A stretch of 64,000 nt of DNA, from assembly GCA_022865305.1 (NCBI GenBank), contig JALHSP010000101.1, forward strand, positions 1-64,000, written 5' to 3'. Of this stretch, positions 35,900-46,098 are shown in pieces; positions within the stretch are counted from its first letter, which is position 1, and every line of letters begins with the position of its first letter. Position numbers and translations under genes: made by a program. The notes under the pieces are model-generated. The model worked only from the letters and a program-made list of their open reading frames with translations. It did no database searches and was not told the DNA's origin. The DNA is from Bacteroidales bacterium. Lineage in GTDB: Bacteria; Bacteroidota; Bacteroidia; Bacteroidales; VadinHA17.

Positions 35900-38746
35900 A
35901 TGAAAAATATTCTGTTCATAGCAGTTTTAACATTCCTTTTTGCTTCATGCCATCAGAATGTATGGGAAAAAACTAAGGATGGCGTTATAATCCATCTTAA
36001 AGATAAGACGGGTAATGGAACCCGGATGTTAAAGCTGGAACCTGTGAGTGATCAGATCATACATGTTATGGCATCTCCGGCTGCCGGATTATCAAAAGAA
36101 AAAAGTCTGTGCGTAATTGATAATGCCCCGTCAGGAATAAAATTTGATGTCACCGGCAGTGATGATACTGTCATTCTTGCCACTTCAAAAATAAAAGCTG
36201 TCATCTTATTGCCTGAAGGACAGATAGTATTTAAAGATAAAAGCAACAATATTTTGCTGAGAGAACCGGAAGGAGGAGGGAAAACATTCAGCCCTGTATC
36301 GGTTGAAGGTGCAGATGGTTATTCAATGCGACAGGTATTTGAATCGCCTGATGATGAAGCTATTTACGGACTTGGACAGCATCAGTCAGATGAATTCAAT
36401 TATAAGGGTCTCAATGAAAGCCTCTTTCAGTACAATACCAAGGTGTCCGTTCCATTTCTTGTTTCAAATAAAAACTATGGCATACTCTGGGACAATTATT
36501 CCCTTACAAAATTTGGTGATCCGCGGGATTATTCACAGATCAGCCTTTTTCGTTTATATGATAAAAATGGTGAGGAAGGTGGTCTTACTGCAACCTATTA
36601 CCTTAATTCAGATACTAACAAAATTTATGTTCAAAGGAAAGAATCATCGATAGATTATGAAAACCTGACAACAATAAGAAATTTCCCGGCAGGAGTCCCT
36701 TTTTACAGATCTACTATTGTCTGGTCTGGTAAGATAGAACCCGGGGAGACAGGGAATTATCATTTCAAATTATACTATGCAGGATATACAAAGCTGTATA
36801 TTGACAATGAACTGGTTGTTCCGGAAAGGTGGCGAACTGCATGGAATCCAAATACTTATAAATTCCGGAGAAATTTGGAGAAGGGCAGGCAATATGCCAT
36901 ACGTCTCGAGTGGCAACCTGACGGGGGAGTTTCATATTTAGGACTTAAAGCTCTGAGTCCCCGTACCACGGATGAAGAAGGCTCACTATCATTATTTTCC
37001 GAAATGGGGAATCAGATAGATTACTATTTCATTCATGGTAAGGATATTGATGAAATAATAAGCGGTTACCGTGCTGTTACAGGCAAAGCACCGATAATGC
37101 CAAAATGGGCAATGGGTTTCTGGCAGAGCCGTGAACGTTATAAATCTCAGAACGAGCTGCTGGATGTTGTTAAGGAATATCGCAGGCTGAATATCCCTCT
37201 CGACAACATCGTTTTAGACTGGTCGTACTGGCCGGTTGATTCATGGGGATCACATGAATTTGATCCGAAATTTTTCCCCGATCCTGCCGGTATGGTTGAT
37301 GAAGTTCATAAGCTGAATGCTAAAATAATGATATCTGTGTGGCCTAAATTTTACTATACAACTGACCATTTTAAAGAATTCGACAAAAATGGCTGGATGT
37401 ATCGCCAGGCAGTCAATGACAGTGTAAGAGACTGGATCGGCAGAGGGTATATCGGGTCATTTTATGATGCATACAGTCCGGAAGCCAGAGCCCTTTACTG
37501 GAACCAGATAAATGAGCATCTGTATTCCAGGGGATTTGACGCCTGGTGGATGGATGCTTCTGAGCCGGATATTTTATCAAATGCAAGCATTGAATACAGG
37601 AAGCTGCTCACTACTCCGACTGCCCTTGGTCCTTCTGCTAAATATTTCAACACTTATGCTTTAATGAATGCAATGGCAATCTATAACGGGCAGCGATCAG
37701 TCAATCCTGACAAACGTGTTTTTTTGCTGACACGCTCCGGCTTCGCAGGTCTTCAAAGATATTCAACAGCCACATGGAGCGGAGATATCGGTACCCGCTG
37801 GGAAGACCTTAAAGCGCAGATCCCTGCAGGATTGAACTATGCGCTTTCAGGAATACCTTACTGGACCATGGATATCGGCGGATTCTGTGTGGAAAACAGA
37901 TATACCAGGGCAAAAGAAGGTTCAGAAGATCTGAACGAATGGCGAGAACTAAATACCCGATGGTATCAGTTCGGATCATTCTGCCCCCTTTTCAGGAGTC
38001 ATGGTCAGTACCCGTTACGTGAAGTTTACAACATCTCTCCTGAAGACCATCCTGCATATAAAAGCATGGTATATTACGATAAGCTGAGGTATTATCTGAT
38101 GCCTTATATCTATTCCCTGGCCGGATTGACCTATTTCAACGATTATACAATAATGCGTGCCATGGTTATGGATTTCAGCAGCGATAAGAATGTTACCAGT
38201 ATAGGGGACCAGTACATGTTCGGCCCTTCACTGCTTGTCGCTCCTGTTTATAAGTACAAGGCACGTACACGTGAGGTCTTGTTCCCGGCATCGTGCGGAT
38301 GGTACGATTTCTATTCCGGGAGATATATAAGAGGAGGTCAGAAGCTTAATGTCAATGCGCCATATGAACGCATACCATTATTTGTAAAGGAAGGCTCAAT
38401 AATCCCAACCGGCCCGGAAATACAATACACCGATGAGAAACCGGCTAATCCGTTAACACTTTATATATATACCGGACGTGATTGTGCATTTACACTTTAT
38501 GAAGATGAAGGGATTAATTATAATTATGAAGAAGGGGCATGCAGTACAATCAGATTCAGCTACAATAACGAAACCGGAAATATGACAATTGGTGAACGCA
38601 ATGGGGAGTTTAAGGGTATGTTGAATTCAAGGACTTTTAAAATAGTATGGATATCAAAGGACAAAGCGGTTCCTTTTGATCCTGAAGCCAGTCCGCATGC
38701 CACAGTAACATATGATGGTGGGAAAATAATCATTGTTAAAAAATAA
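35900..38746 (+). CDS. GH31 alpha-xylosidase-type glycosidase with PA14 insert, lipoprotein
   Basis: This protein of 948 aa has a lipobox FASC (Cys17). After an N-terminal beta-sandwich a PA14-like module is inserted at about 225-365 (GGLTATYYLNSDTN, IDNELVVP). The GH31 barrel has nucleophile D552 in WWMDASEPD and acid/base D629 in TWSGDIG. PA14 inserts at this place are known in alpha-xylosidases acting on xyloglucan oligosaccharides (for example Cellvibrio Xyl31A). It would release xylose from xyloglucan side chains, with alpha-glucosidase as an alternative. It overlaps no gene, and the long open frame of the next gene begins just before its stop. Confidence 0.87.
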   Translation: MKNILFIAVLTFLFASCHQNVWEKTKDGVIIHLKDKTGNGTRMLKLEPVSDQIIHVMASPAAGLSKEKSLCVIDNAPSGIKFDVTGSDDTVILATSKIKAVILLPEGQIVFKDKSNNILLREPEGGGKTFSPVSVEGADGYSMRQVFESPDDEAIYGLGQHQSDEFNYKGLNESLFQYNTKVSVPFLVSNKNYGILWDNYSLTKFGDPRDYSQISLFRLYDKNGEEGGLTATYYLNSDTNKIYVQRKESSIDYENLTTIRNFPAGVPFYRSTIVWSGKIEPGETGNYHFKLYYAGYTKLYIDNELVVPERWRTAWNPNTYKFRRNLEKGRQYAIRLEWQPDGGVSYLGLKALSPRTTDEEGSLSLFSEMGNQIDYYFIHGKDIDEIISGYRAVTGKAPIMPKWAMGFWQSRERYKSQNELLDVVKEYRRLNIPLDNIVLDWSYWPVDSWGSHEFDPKFFPDPAGMVDEVHKLNAKIMISVWPKFYYTTDHFKEFDKNGWMYRQAVNDSVRDWIGRGYIGSFYDAYSPEARALYWNQINEHLYSRGFDAWWMDASEPDILSNASIEYRKLLTTPTALGPSAKYFNTYALMNAMAIYNGQRSVNPDKRVFLLTRSGFAGLQRYSTATWSGDIGTRWEDLKAQIPAGLNYALSGIPYWTMDIGGFCVENRYTRAKEGSEDLNEWRELNTRWYQFGSFCPLFRSHGQYPLREVYNISPEDHPAYKSMVYYDKLRYYLMPYIYSLAGLTYFNDYTIMRAMVMDFSSDKNVTSIGDQYMFGPSLLVAPVYKYKARTREVLFPASCGWYDFYSGRYIRGGQKLNVNAPYERIPLFVKEGSIIPTGPEIQYTDEKPANPLTLYIYTGRDCAFTLYEDEGINYNYEEGACSTIRFSYNNETGNMTIGERNGEFKGMLNSRTFKIVWISKDKAVPFDPEASPHATVTYDGGKIIIVKK

Positions 38747-38777
38747 AAGTTATACAAGTTCAAAATCACACAAAAAG

Positions 38778-41700
38778 ATGAAAAATATTACACTTTCTGC
38801 AATGTTTCTTCTGGCTTTTCTTATGGCCGGAAGTATTACTTATGCCCAGGTAGCATCTGTTAAAGATTCATTAGGGGGAGCCCCTGTACCTCCTGAAATT
38901 CAGGATCCCGAATGTATCGGAATTAACAAGGAACCTGCTCATTCAACTCTTATGCCTTATGCAAACCTGAAAGAAGCTCTTACTGCCAACCGGCTTGCTT
39001 CTTCCTTATGCAGGAGTCTGAATGGTATGTGGAAATTTAACTGGGTGTCATGGCCGCAGGCTCGTCCTGTCGATTTTTATAAAACCACTTTTGATGTCTC
39101 CTCGTGGAAAGAGATACCGGTCCCGTCGAACTGGCAGCTCCTTGGTTACGGAACACCATATTACAGGAATCTTGGATATACTTTCAGGAGAGACTTTCCG
39201 TCAGTGATGAGCACTCCGCCGAAAACCTTTACTGCATATGAAGAAAGAAATCCTGTCGGCAGTTACAGGCGCGACTTTGAAGTACCGGCCGATTGGAAAG
39301 GGAGAGAGATCTTTCTTACTTTCGAAGGTGTCGATGCCGGCTTTTTTATATGGGTAAACGGTGAAAAAGTGGGATATAGCGAAAACAGCCGCAATGCTGC
39401 CGAATTTGATATTACAAAATTTGTTAAACCGGGAAAAAATATAATTGCGGTTGCGGTTTACAGGTATACAACCGGAAGCTACCTCGAGGATCAGGATATG
39501 TGGCGCCTGAGCGGGATATTTCGCAACGTAACTCTTTGGAGCTCACCCCAACAGCATATCCGTGACTTCTTTATCAAAACAGATATTGATGATCAGTACC
39601 GTAATGCAACAGTTGAGGTTATTGCCAAAATTAAAAACTATGGAGCTAAACCGACCAAAGCGTCTAAGATTGCTGCAACTCTTTACAACGGTGAAACTCC
39701 GGTTCCTTCTGCGCTGGCTGAAGGTGTTGTCAGGGCCCTGCAACCGGGAGAGGAAATAAGTGTAAAACTTACACTTAATATTCAGAATCCGGAAAAATGG
39801 ACTGCTGAGACTCCTAAGCTTTATACCACAGTGCTGACTTTAAAGAATAGCAAAAAAGTGGTCGAAACACTATCAGCAAGGACAGGTTTCAGAGAGATCG
39901 AAGTGAAAGGGAGGATTTTCCTGGTCAATGGCACACCGATTAAATTAAAAGGTGTTAACCGTCATGAGAACTGGCCTGATGTTGGTCATGCTGTTACTGA
40001 AGCGCAGATGATCCGCGACCTTGAGCTTATAAAACAGGGGAATTGCAATCATGTCCGTACCTCACACTATTCGGATGATCCCCGCTGGTATGAGTTATGT
40101 GATGAATGGGGTGTGTGGCTGGTTGCTGAAGCCAATGTTGAATGTCATGGCAACTCGGGAAGGTTTGATGAAGAGCCGAGGATGAAAGCTGCCATAATCG
40201 ACAGGAACGTGGCAAATACCGAGAATTTTAAGAATCATCCGTCTATAATCATTTGGTCATTAGGTAATGAGAATGGCAGGGGAGGATCAAACTTCAGGGC
40301 TGCAATGAGTACCATCAAGTCAATTGATAATACGCGTCCGGTTCATTATGAAGGTTTTGGGGTCAGTGGAAACAATCCTGCTGATCTGGACAGCCGTATG
40401 TACACTGCAGTGGCTGAGGTTGAAAGAATAGCAAATGATACAGTTTACAAGAAGCCTTTCTATATGTGCGAATATGCACATGCGATGTTTAATTCCATGG
40501 GTGCCATCGGGGAATACAATGATCTTTTTGACAAGTATGAAACTCTGCTTGGCGGGGCTATCTGGGAATGGCAGGATCAGGGTATTTATAACAGGCGTGA
40601 TCCGAACCATCCTATTATTGCTTATGGCGGTGGTTTTGGTGAATTTCCGAACGACAAGTATTTCATTCATAAAGGAGTTGTTGCTTCAGACAGATCTCTG
40701 AAACCGCATTATCCGGAAATGAAAAAGGTGTACCAGTGGATAAAAGTAGCGCCTGAGGATTTTTCGAAAGGGCAGTTTCTTATTCAGAATAAATACCAGT
40801 TTATAAATCTCAGTGGTTTTACTGCATCATGGACATTGAGTCAGAATGGTACTGAGATTTCCCGCGGTGATCTTAAATTACCTGTTATTGAAGCCGGGAA
40901 AGAAGCAATAGTGACAATACCTTATAAAATCCCGACTGTTATCGAGGGGAGAAAAATTCCATCTGTAGTAGACGGGACCGAATATTTTCTGCGAATATCC
41001 TTTGCGCTTGCCAAGGATGAATTGTGGGGTAAAAAGGGATTCGAAATGGTTTCTGCACAATTCGAAGTACCTGTACAACCGATGATCAAAGTAAGTCCTG
41101 TAATGGGACCTGTTTCTATGAACCAGAATGATAAAGAAATAATAGTTGCCGGAACAGATTTCAGAATAGTCTTTGATAAGGTTGCAGGGACATTCTCCTC
41201 ACTTGAAAAGAAAGGCGTTAATATGTTACTGAAAGATGGAGGACCCAGGCTGCATCTATGGCGTGCTCCGCATCGTAACGATGATATGTGGGCCGACAGA
41301 AGCTGGGTCACATCAGGCTTGCGCGAACTGAAATGGACCACACAGGCTGTAAATGCTCAGCAGACATCCCGGTCAACAATCGAAATCTCAGTTAAGCTGC
41401 TTGCTGAAGGGAAAAATAACTTCACTGTAAATCATGATGTTGTCTATACTGTATCGGGTAATGGATTGATCACTGCCAGGAATACTGTAAATTCGAGTAA
41501 TCCGAAGCAGGTTGTTGCTCACATGGGAGTCAGATTGTTCCTCGATAAACAGTACGACCAGGTTGCATATTTCGGTCGCGGTCCTATGGAGAACTATGCC
41601 GACAGGAAACGTGGTTTTGATGTCGGCTTATATCAAAGCACTGTAAAAGAGCAGCTCACGCCATATGAAAAGCCGATGGAAGGTGGCAACCATGAGGATG

Positions 41701-41987
41701 TAAGATGGGCTTCTGTAACAAATAAGAACGGTTCGGGCATTAAAGCTGTCTGCGACACTACACTTCTGCAGGTTTCATTGCTTCCTTACAGTGATGAGGA
41801 AATGGAGACGGTTGAATACAGGATCGACCTTCCGCAGAGCACATCAACGGTATTTTGTATCAATTACCGGACTCTTGGTGTAGGAACTGCAGGATGTGGT
41901 CCGAGACCTCTGCCACAGTATACTGTTTATGCAGAGCCTGCTTCATTTACCTATAAGCTTGAGATTCTGGCTAAAGGAGGCAATTGA
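38778..41987 (+). CDS. GH2 beta-galactosidase (LacZ-like), exported
   Basis: This protein of 1069 aa has a signal peptide ending near ITYAQ (residue 24). It shows the full five-domain LacZ layout: sugar-binding sandwich, two Ig-like domains, the TIM barrel with acid/base E498 in SLGNENG and nucleophile E565 in MCEYAHAM, and a beta-galactosidase small-chain C-terminal domain (YFGRGPMENYADR). It removes terminal beta-galactose, fitting xyloglucan or arabinogalactan side chains. An in-frame ATG at 38733 precedes the chosen one at 38778, but only the latter starts the signal peptide. It probably continues the same operon, with 31 bases after the GH31 stop. Confidence 0.9.
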   Translation: MKNITLSAMFLLAFLMAGSITYAQVASVKDSLGGAPVPPEIQDPECIGINKEPAHSTLMPYANLKEALTANRLASSLCRSLNGMWKFNWVSWPQARPVDFYKTTFDVSSWKEIPVPSNWQLLGYGTPYYRNLGYTFRRDFPSVMSTPPKTFTAYEERNPVGSYRRDFEVPADWKGREIFLTFEGVDAGFFIWVNGEKVGYSENSRNAAEFDITKFVKPGKNIIAVAVYRYTTGSYLEDQDMWRLSGIFRNVTLWSSPQQHIRDFFIKTDIDDQYRNATVEVIAKIKNYGAKPTKASKIAATLYNGETPVPSALAEGVVRALQPGEEISVKLTLNIQNPEKWTAETPKLYTTVLTLKNSKKVVETLSARTGFREIEVKGRIFLVNGTPIKLKGVNRHENWPDVGHAVTEAQMIRDLELIKQGNCNHVRTSHYSDDPRWYELCDEWGVWLVAEANVECHGNSGRFDEEPRMKAAIIDRNVANTENFKNHPSIIIWSLGNENGRGGSNFRAAMSTIKSIDNTRPVHYEGFGVSGNNPADLDSRMYTAVAEVERIANDTVYKKPFYMCEYAHAMFNSMGAIGEYNDLFDKYETLLGGAIWEWQDQGIYNRRDPNHPIIAYGGGFGEFPNDKYFIHKGVVASDRSLKPHYPEMKKVYQWIKVAPEDFSKGQFLIQNKYQFINLSGFTASWTLSQNGTEISRGDLKLPVIEAGKEAIVTIPYKIPTVIEGRKIPSVVDGTEYFLRISFALAKDELWGKKGFEMVSAQFEVPVQPMIKVSPVMGPVSMNQNDKEIIVAGTDFRIVFDKVAGTFSSLEKKGVNMLLKDGGPRLHLWRAPHRNDDMWADRSWVTSGLRELKWTTQAVNAQQTSRSTIEISVKLLAEGKNNFTVNHDVVYTVSGNGLITARNTVNSSNPKQVVAHMGVRLFLDKQYDQVAYFGRGPMENYADRKRGFDVGLYQSTVKEQLTPYEKPMEGGNHEDVRWASVTNKNGSGIKAVCDTTLLQVSLLPYSDEEMETVEYRIDLPQSTSTVFCINYRTLGVGTAGCGPRPLPQYTVYAEPASFTYKLEILAKGGN

Positions 41988-42030
41988 TTTACTCTGTTTT
42001 GTAAATATATTTCATAATGATGCGTTAAAT

Positions 42031-43926
42031 ATGGATTCTGTCAAAAGGAAATTTGTCGTGCTGGTATTATTAATGCTGGTAGTTTTTGAATTATCATCTG
42101 TTGCACAAAATACCGGCTATAAGAATTTTAAAGTAGCTGTTTATGCACGTGCTTATGAAGTAAGACAGATGGATAATACTGACTTGCTGGAACCAATATG
42201 GAATGAAATTTCCAGGCAGGTTCATGTGGATAAGATCTATCTTGAAACACATCGCGACCTTATACTGGTTGACGAAAAAATTGTTGAAAAGGCAAAAAAG
42301 TTTTTCAACAGCCGTGGCATACAGACAGCCGGGGGTATAACTCTTACCGTTAATGAAAGCAATCGTTTTGAGACATTCTGCTATTCAAATCCCGAACACC
42401 GGAAAAAGGTAAGGGAGATTGTGGAGTTTACCGCAAAGCATTTTGATGAGATCATTCTTGATGATTTCTTTTTCACCAATTGTAAATGCGAGTTATGTAT
42501 CAATGCGAAAGGTGATAAAAGCTGGACACAATTCAGGCTGGATCTGATGGCTGAAGCTGCACAGACACTTGTGATTGGTCCTGCAAAAGCAGTAAATCCG
42601 AAAGTAAAAGTTGTCATAAAGTATCCTAACTGGTATGAACATTTTCAGGGCTTGGGTTTCAACCTTGAAAAGGAACCGCGTATGTTTGACGGAATATATA
42701 CGGGAACAGAGACAAGGGATCCTGATGCTCCCGGGCAGCATCTTCAGCAGTACCTGGGGTATTTGATATTCAGGTATTTCGAAAATATTAAACCAGGGGG
42801 AAACGGAGGTGGCTGGGTAGATACAGGAGGGATGATCTATATGGACAGGTATGCTGAACAGCTCTGGCTGACTCTCTTTGCAAAGGCTCCTGAGATTACA
42901 CTTTTTGACTTCAGACAGTTGCAAAGAACAATTCGTACAACAGACCGTTCTGCATGGCAGGATCAGCAACCAAGCTTCAGTTTTGATAAGATGATGAAAT
43001 CCATTATTCTTGACGGAGGTAAGCAGGTTACCCCAACAACGGTTGCTCGCGCAGCCGGATATACTTTTGAAACAGTCGATAAATTTCTCGGCATGCTGGG
43101 GCAACCCGTCGGAATAATGAGTTACAGGCCATATCATGCAACAGGAGAAGATTTTCTGCATAATTACCTGGGTATGATCGGTATTCCGATAGATCTTCGG
43201 CCTGACTTCCCGTCGGAGCCTAAGATGATACTTTTAACTGAATCTGCTAAATTCGATCGTGACATCGTAAACAAAATAAAAAGCAGGCTGATAGCCGGAA
43301 AGGATGTCACAATCACTTCGGGTTTGCTGAGAGCTTTGCAGGGAAAGGGTATTGAAGATATTGTTGAGCTTGAGTTTACCGACAGGAAAGCTCTTGTAAC
43401 TGATTTTTCTACAGGTTGGAGAGGCGGTGCCAATAAAGCTGAAAAACAGATCCTGATTCCCCAGATACAATATCTTACCAACGACTCATGGGAGGACATT
43501 ACAAGCCTGGACGGTGCTGTAGGATGGCCTGTATTGCATCAGGCACGATATGGAAAAGGATCTCTTTTTGTACTTACAATCCCTGATAGCTTCGGAGACC
43601 TTTATGCCTATCCTGTCGGAGTGCTGAACAGGATAAGGGATGTCCTGACAGCTGATCTCAGTTTCCGGATTGAGGCTCCTCCAAAGGTGAGCCTGTTTGT
43701 TTATGATAATAATACATTTATTGTTGAGTCGTTTTTACCGGAGGAGACAAAAATAAGGATTGTATCAGGTACAGGTACCGGGAAACTGGTTGATATCCTG
43801 ACCGGTGAACAGAAAAGCAGTGATGGAAAAACATCCGGTACGATGTGGGGCAGAAAACCGGAAGAGAAAAAATATTTCGATATAGCATTAAAACCTCACA
43901 GTTACCGGGTGTTCAAAATGGAATAG
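42031..43926 (+). CDS. Unrecognised exported TIM-barrel-like protein (putative glycosidase)
   Basis: I do not recognise this family. The 631-aa protein starts with a hydrophobic signal peptide ending around SSVAQ (residue 26). The first half alternates strands and helices like a TIM barrel, with DEIILDDFFF at 139-148 placing two Asp (D144, D145) at a strand end, and a closely following C151-x-C153-x2-C156 motif. Later parts (KMILLTESAKFD, KDVTITSGLLRAL, YGKGSLFVLTIPDSF) look like a GATase1-type flavodoxin domain as found in beta-galactosidase-trimerisation proteins. A frame open from 41896 overlaps the GH2 gene; the ATG at 42031 is preferred because it begins the signal peptide. Between GH2 and CE20 genes, it is probably carbohydrate-active. 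Confidence 0.7.
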   Translation: MDSVKRKFVVLVLLMLVVFELSSVAQNTGYKNFKVAVYARAYEVRQMDNTDLLEPIWNEISRQVHVDKIYLETHRDLILVDEKIVEKAKKFFNSRGIQTAGGITLTVNESNRFETFCYSNPEHRKKVREIVEFTAKHFDEIILDDFFFTNCKCELCINAKGDKSWTQFRLDLMAEAAQTLVIGPAKAVNPKVKVVIKYPNWYEHFQGLGFNLEKEPRMFDGIYTGTETRDPDAPGQHLQQYLGYLIFRYFENIKPGGNGGGWVDTGGMIYMDRYAEQLWLTLFAKAPEITLFDFRQLQRTIRTTDRSAWQDQQPSFSFDKMMKSIILDGGKQVTPTTVARAAGYTFETVDKFLGMLGQPVGIMSYRPYHATGEDFLHNYLGMIGIPIDLRPDFPSEPKMILLTESAKFDRDIVNKIKSRLIAGKDVTITSGLLRALQGKGIEDIVELEFTDRKALVTDFSTGWRGGANKAEKQILIPQIQYLTNDSWEDITSLDGAVGWPVLHQARYGKGSLFVLTIPDSFGDLYAYPVGVLNRIRDVLTADLSFRIEAPPKVSLFVYDNNTFIVESFLPEETKIRIVSGTGTGKLVDILTGEQKSSDGKTSGTMWGRKPEEKKYFDIALKPHSYRVFKME

Positions 43927-44028
43927 GTTTTATGCCATGTAATGTGGCGTAAATTTACTATCATATTCCTGATAAATAATTTACTCTGAAACTGAAATAA
44001 ATAGAGTCAACCAAAATTTTTGAAAACA

Positions 44029-46038
44029 ATGAAAAAAGTTACTGTTATTCTTATATCTGTTTTGATACTCTCGGGCTGCCAAACCGGACCTGTCAATCTT
44101 GAGCTGCCTTCCCTTATTGGTGATAATATGCTGCTTCAGCAAAAAACCAATGCAATAATCTGGGGGAAAGCGAATCCTGGTAAAAAAATAAGTATTACAC
44201 CTGCCTGGAGCACTGAATTCAGGACAAAATCGGGAAAAGATGGGAAATGGTCAGTAGAAATACCCACACCTGAAGCAGGGGGCCCTTATTCTATAACAGT
44301 TGAGGGAAAAGACACAAGTGTCGTTATTAATAATGTATTAGTTGGGGAAGTATGGTTCTGCTCCGGACAATCGAACATGGAGATGCCGGTTGCCGGCTGG
44401 CCTCCAAGGGATACAATAATGCATGCAGCAGGGGAAATTGCGAGAGCTGACATACCTGAAATACGTCTTTTTAATGTTCAGAGGAAAATTTCAGATGTCC
44501 CATCAGAGAATTGTTCAGGAAAATGGGAAGTATGCTCACCGGAGTCAGTCAGACAGTTCAGTGCAACGGCATATTTCTTTGGCAAAAAACTTTATGAAGA
44601 GCTTCATGTTCCAGTCGGATTGATTGAATCTGCCTGGGGAGGAACTCCTGCTGAATCCTGGATATCATCAGTTGTCCTGGAGAACGCAGGTGAGTTTGTT
44701 CCTGAGATTGAAGCATTGAAAGAGTCAGCCCCGCTTCTCAGTGAATATCAGGAGTGGCTTAATGGTCACAAACAGCTTGAAATCAAACCGGGAGGTGAGG
44801 ATCAATGGAAGAATCTGAGTTTTGATGATGGTAATGTTCCTTCTATTGATTTTGATGATAGTGAATGGCCGGTCATTAGTCTTCCAGGGCAATTTGAAAG
44901 GGTCACAGGTGAATTTGACGGTGCAATCTGGTTCCGGAAAAAAGTTGAACTACCCGGGAATCTGACAGGAAATGACCTGATTCTTTCATTAGGACCGATT
45001 GATGACATGGATTGTACATATTTCAACGGGGAACCTGTCGGATCAAGTGAAGTATCCGGTCTCTGGCAGGTTGACAGGAATTATAATATTCCTTCTTCCC
45101 TTATCAGGGCAGGAGTAAATACAATTGCTGTAAGGGTTTTAGATACCCAGGGAGGAGGAGGAATTAACGGAAGGCCGGGATCAATGAAAATTTCAGTCAA
45201 AAACAGTAAACTGGCACCAGTTGCAATTGAAGGGGAGTGGAAATATCAACCTGTGGCTGAACTGACCGGGAATAAGTTCTATATTTTAGATATCACAAAA
45301 AATGAATTTTATACCAGGGAAAGGCCAAAAACTCCCGGACCATCTACTCCGACAGTCCTTTATAACGGCATGGTTAATCCGGTTAAAAATTACCGGATCA
45401 AAGGAGCAATCTGGTACCAGGGAGAAGCAAACGTCGGAAGAGCCGGACAATATGAAAAGATCTTCCCCTTGATGATCCAAAACTGGAGGGATTCATGGGA
45501 TATAAAAGATTTTCCTTTTTATTATGTTCAGATTGCACCTTATTTTTATTCACATGTTGATTCAACAGAATCGGCTCTGTTACGTGAAGCCCAGGGGAAA
45601 GCCCTTCAGTTGCCAAATACCGGGATGGCAATCACACTCGACATAGCAACTGTGATGAATATCCATCCACCGTTTAAGATAGAGGTTGGGGAAAGGCTTG
45701 CAAATTTAGCGCTGGCAAAGGACTATGGAAAGAAAATTCTTTATTCCGGACCTGTTTACCGGTCAATGACGATCGATGGTAATGTAATAAAAATTCAATT
45801 TGATAATGTTGAAGAAGGCTTTGTAGCAAAAGATAACACGCTGGCAGAGTTTGAAATCGCTGGTAAAGATGGTAGGTACGTAAAAGCCGTTGCCAGGCTG
45901 GTTAAGGATGAAGTATGGGTTACTTCTCCAAAGGTCAGGGAACCTGAATCAGCAAGATATTGCTGGCGTAACGGAGCCGTAGCTTCTTTGTTCAACAGTG
46001 CAGGACTACCGGCTTCACAGTTCAGAACAAAAGAATAG
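44029..46038 (+). CDS. SGNH esterase, sialate O-acetylesterase / CE20-like, lipoprotein
   Basis: This protein of 669 aa has a lipobox LSGC (Cys17). The SGNH hydrolase core is split by a beta-sandwich insert of the GH2 type (about 260-390, with DDSEWPVISLPGQF and WFRKKVELPG). The nucleophile is S115 in SGQSNMEM, the oxyanion block is WYQGEANV, and the catalytic His is in NIHPP. This split-SGNH architecture is that of CE20 enzymes, which deacetylate xyloglucan oligosaccharides, and of sialate O-acetylesterases. With GH31 and GH2 neighbours, removal of acetyl groups from xyloglucan-type sugars is more likely than sialic acid. The start at ATG 44029 is chosen over a TTG three codons earlier. Confidence 0.83.
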   Translation: MKKVTVILISVLILSGCQTGPVNLELPSLIGDNMLLQQKTNAIIWGKANPGKKISITPAWSTEFRTKSGKDGKWSVEIPTPEAGGPYSITVEGKDTSVVINNVLVGEVWFCSGQSNMEMPVAGWPPRDTIMHAAGEIARADIPEIRLFNVQRKISDVPSENCSGKWEVCSPESVRQFSATAYFFGKKLYEELHVPVGLIESAWGGTPAESWISSVVLENAGEFVPEIEALKESAPLLSEYQEWLNGHKQLEIKPGGEDQWKNLSFDDGNVPSIDFDDSEWPVISLPGQFERVTGEFDGAIWFRKKVELPGNLTGNDLILSLGPIDDMDCTYFNGEPVGSSEVSGLWQVDRNYNIPSSLIRAGVNTIAVRVLDTQGGGGINGRPGSMKISVKNSKLAPVAIEGEWKYQPVAELTGNKFYILDITKNEFYTRERPKTPGPSTPTVLYNGMVNPVKNYRIKGAIWYQGEANVGRAGQYEKIFPLMIQNWRDSWDIKDFPFYYVQIAPYFYSHVDSTESALLREAQGKALQLPNTGMAITLDIATVMNIHPPFKIEVGERLANLALAKDYGKKILYSGPVYRSMTIDGNVIKIQFDNVEEGFVAKDNTLAEFEIAGKDGRYVKAVARLVKDEVWVTSPKVREPESARYCWRNGAVASLFNSAGLPASQFRTKE

Positions 46039-46098
46039 GGAAAACAGATATCAAACAGGAAAGTTTGTTAATTTTATCAGAAATTAATCTGACACACA

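Noticed and set aside
41896-42030. Upstream extension of the 42031 gene overlapping the GH2 gene
   Set aside because: It would precede the signal peptide with 45 residues and overlap the GH2 C-terminus; the ATG at 42031 is the natural start.
42493-43161. Open frame of 222 codons on the minus strand
   Set aside because: It is antisense to the exported protein at 42031-43926, whose signal peptide and secondary-structure pattern are convincing; the antisense product has no domain.
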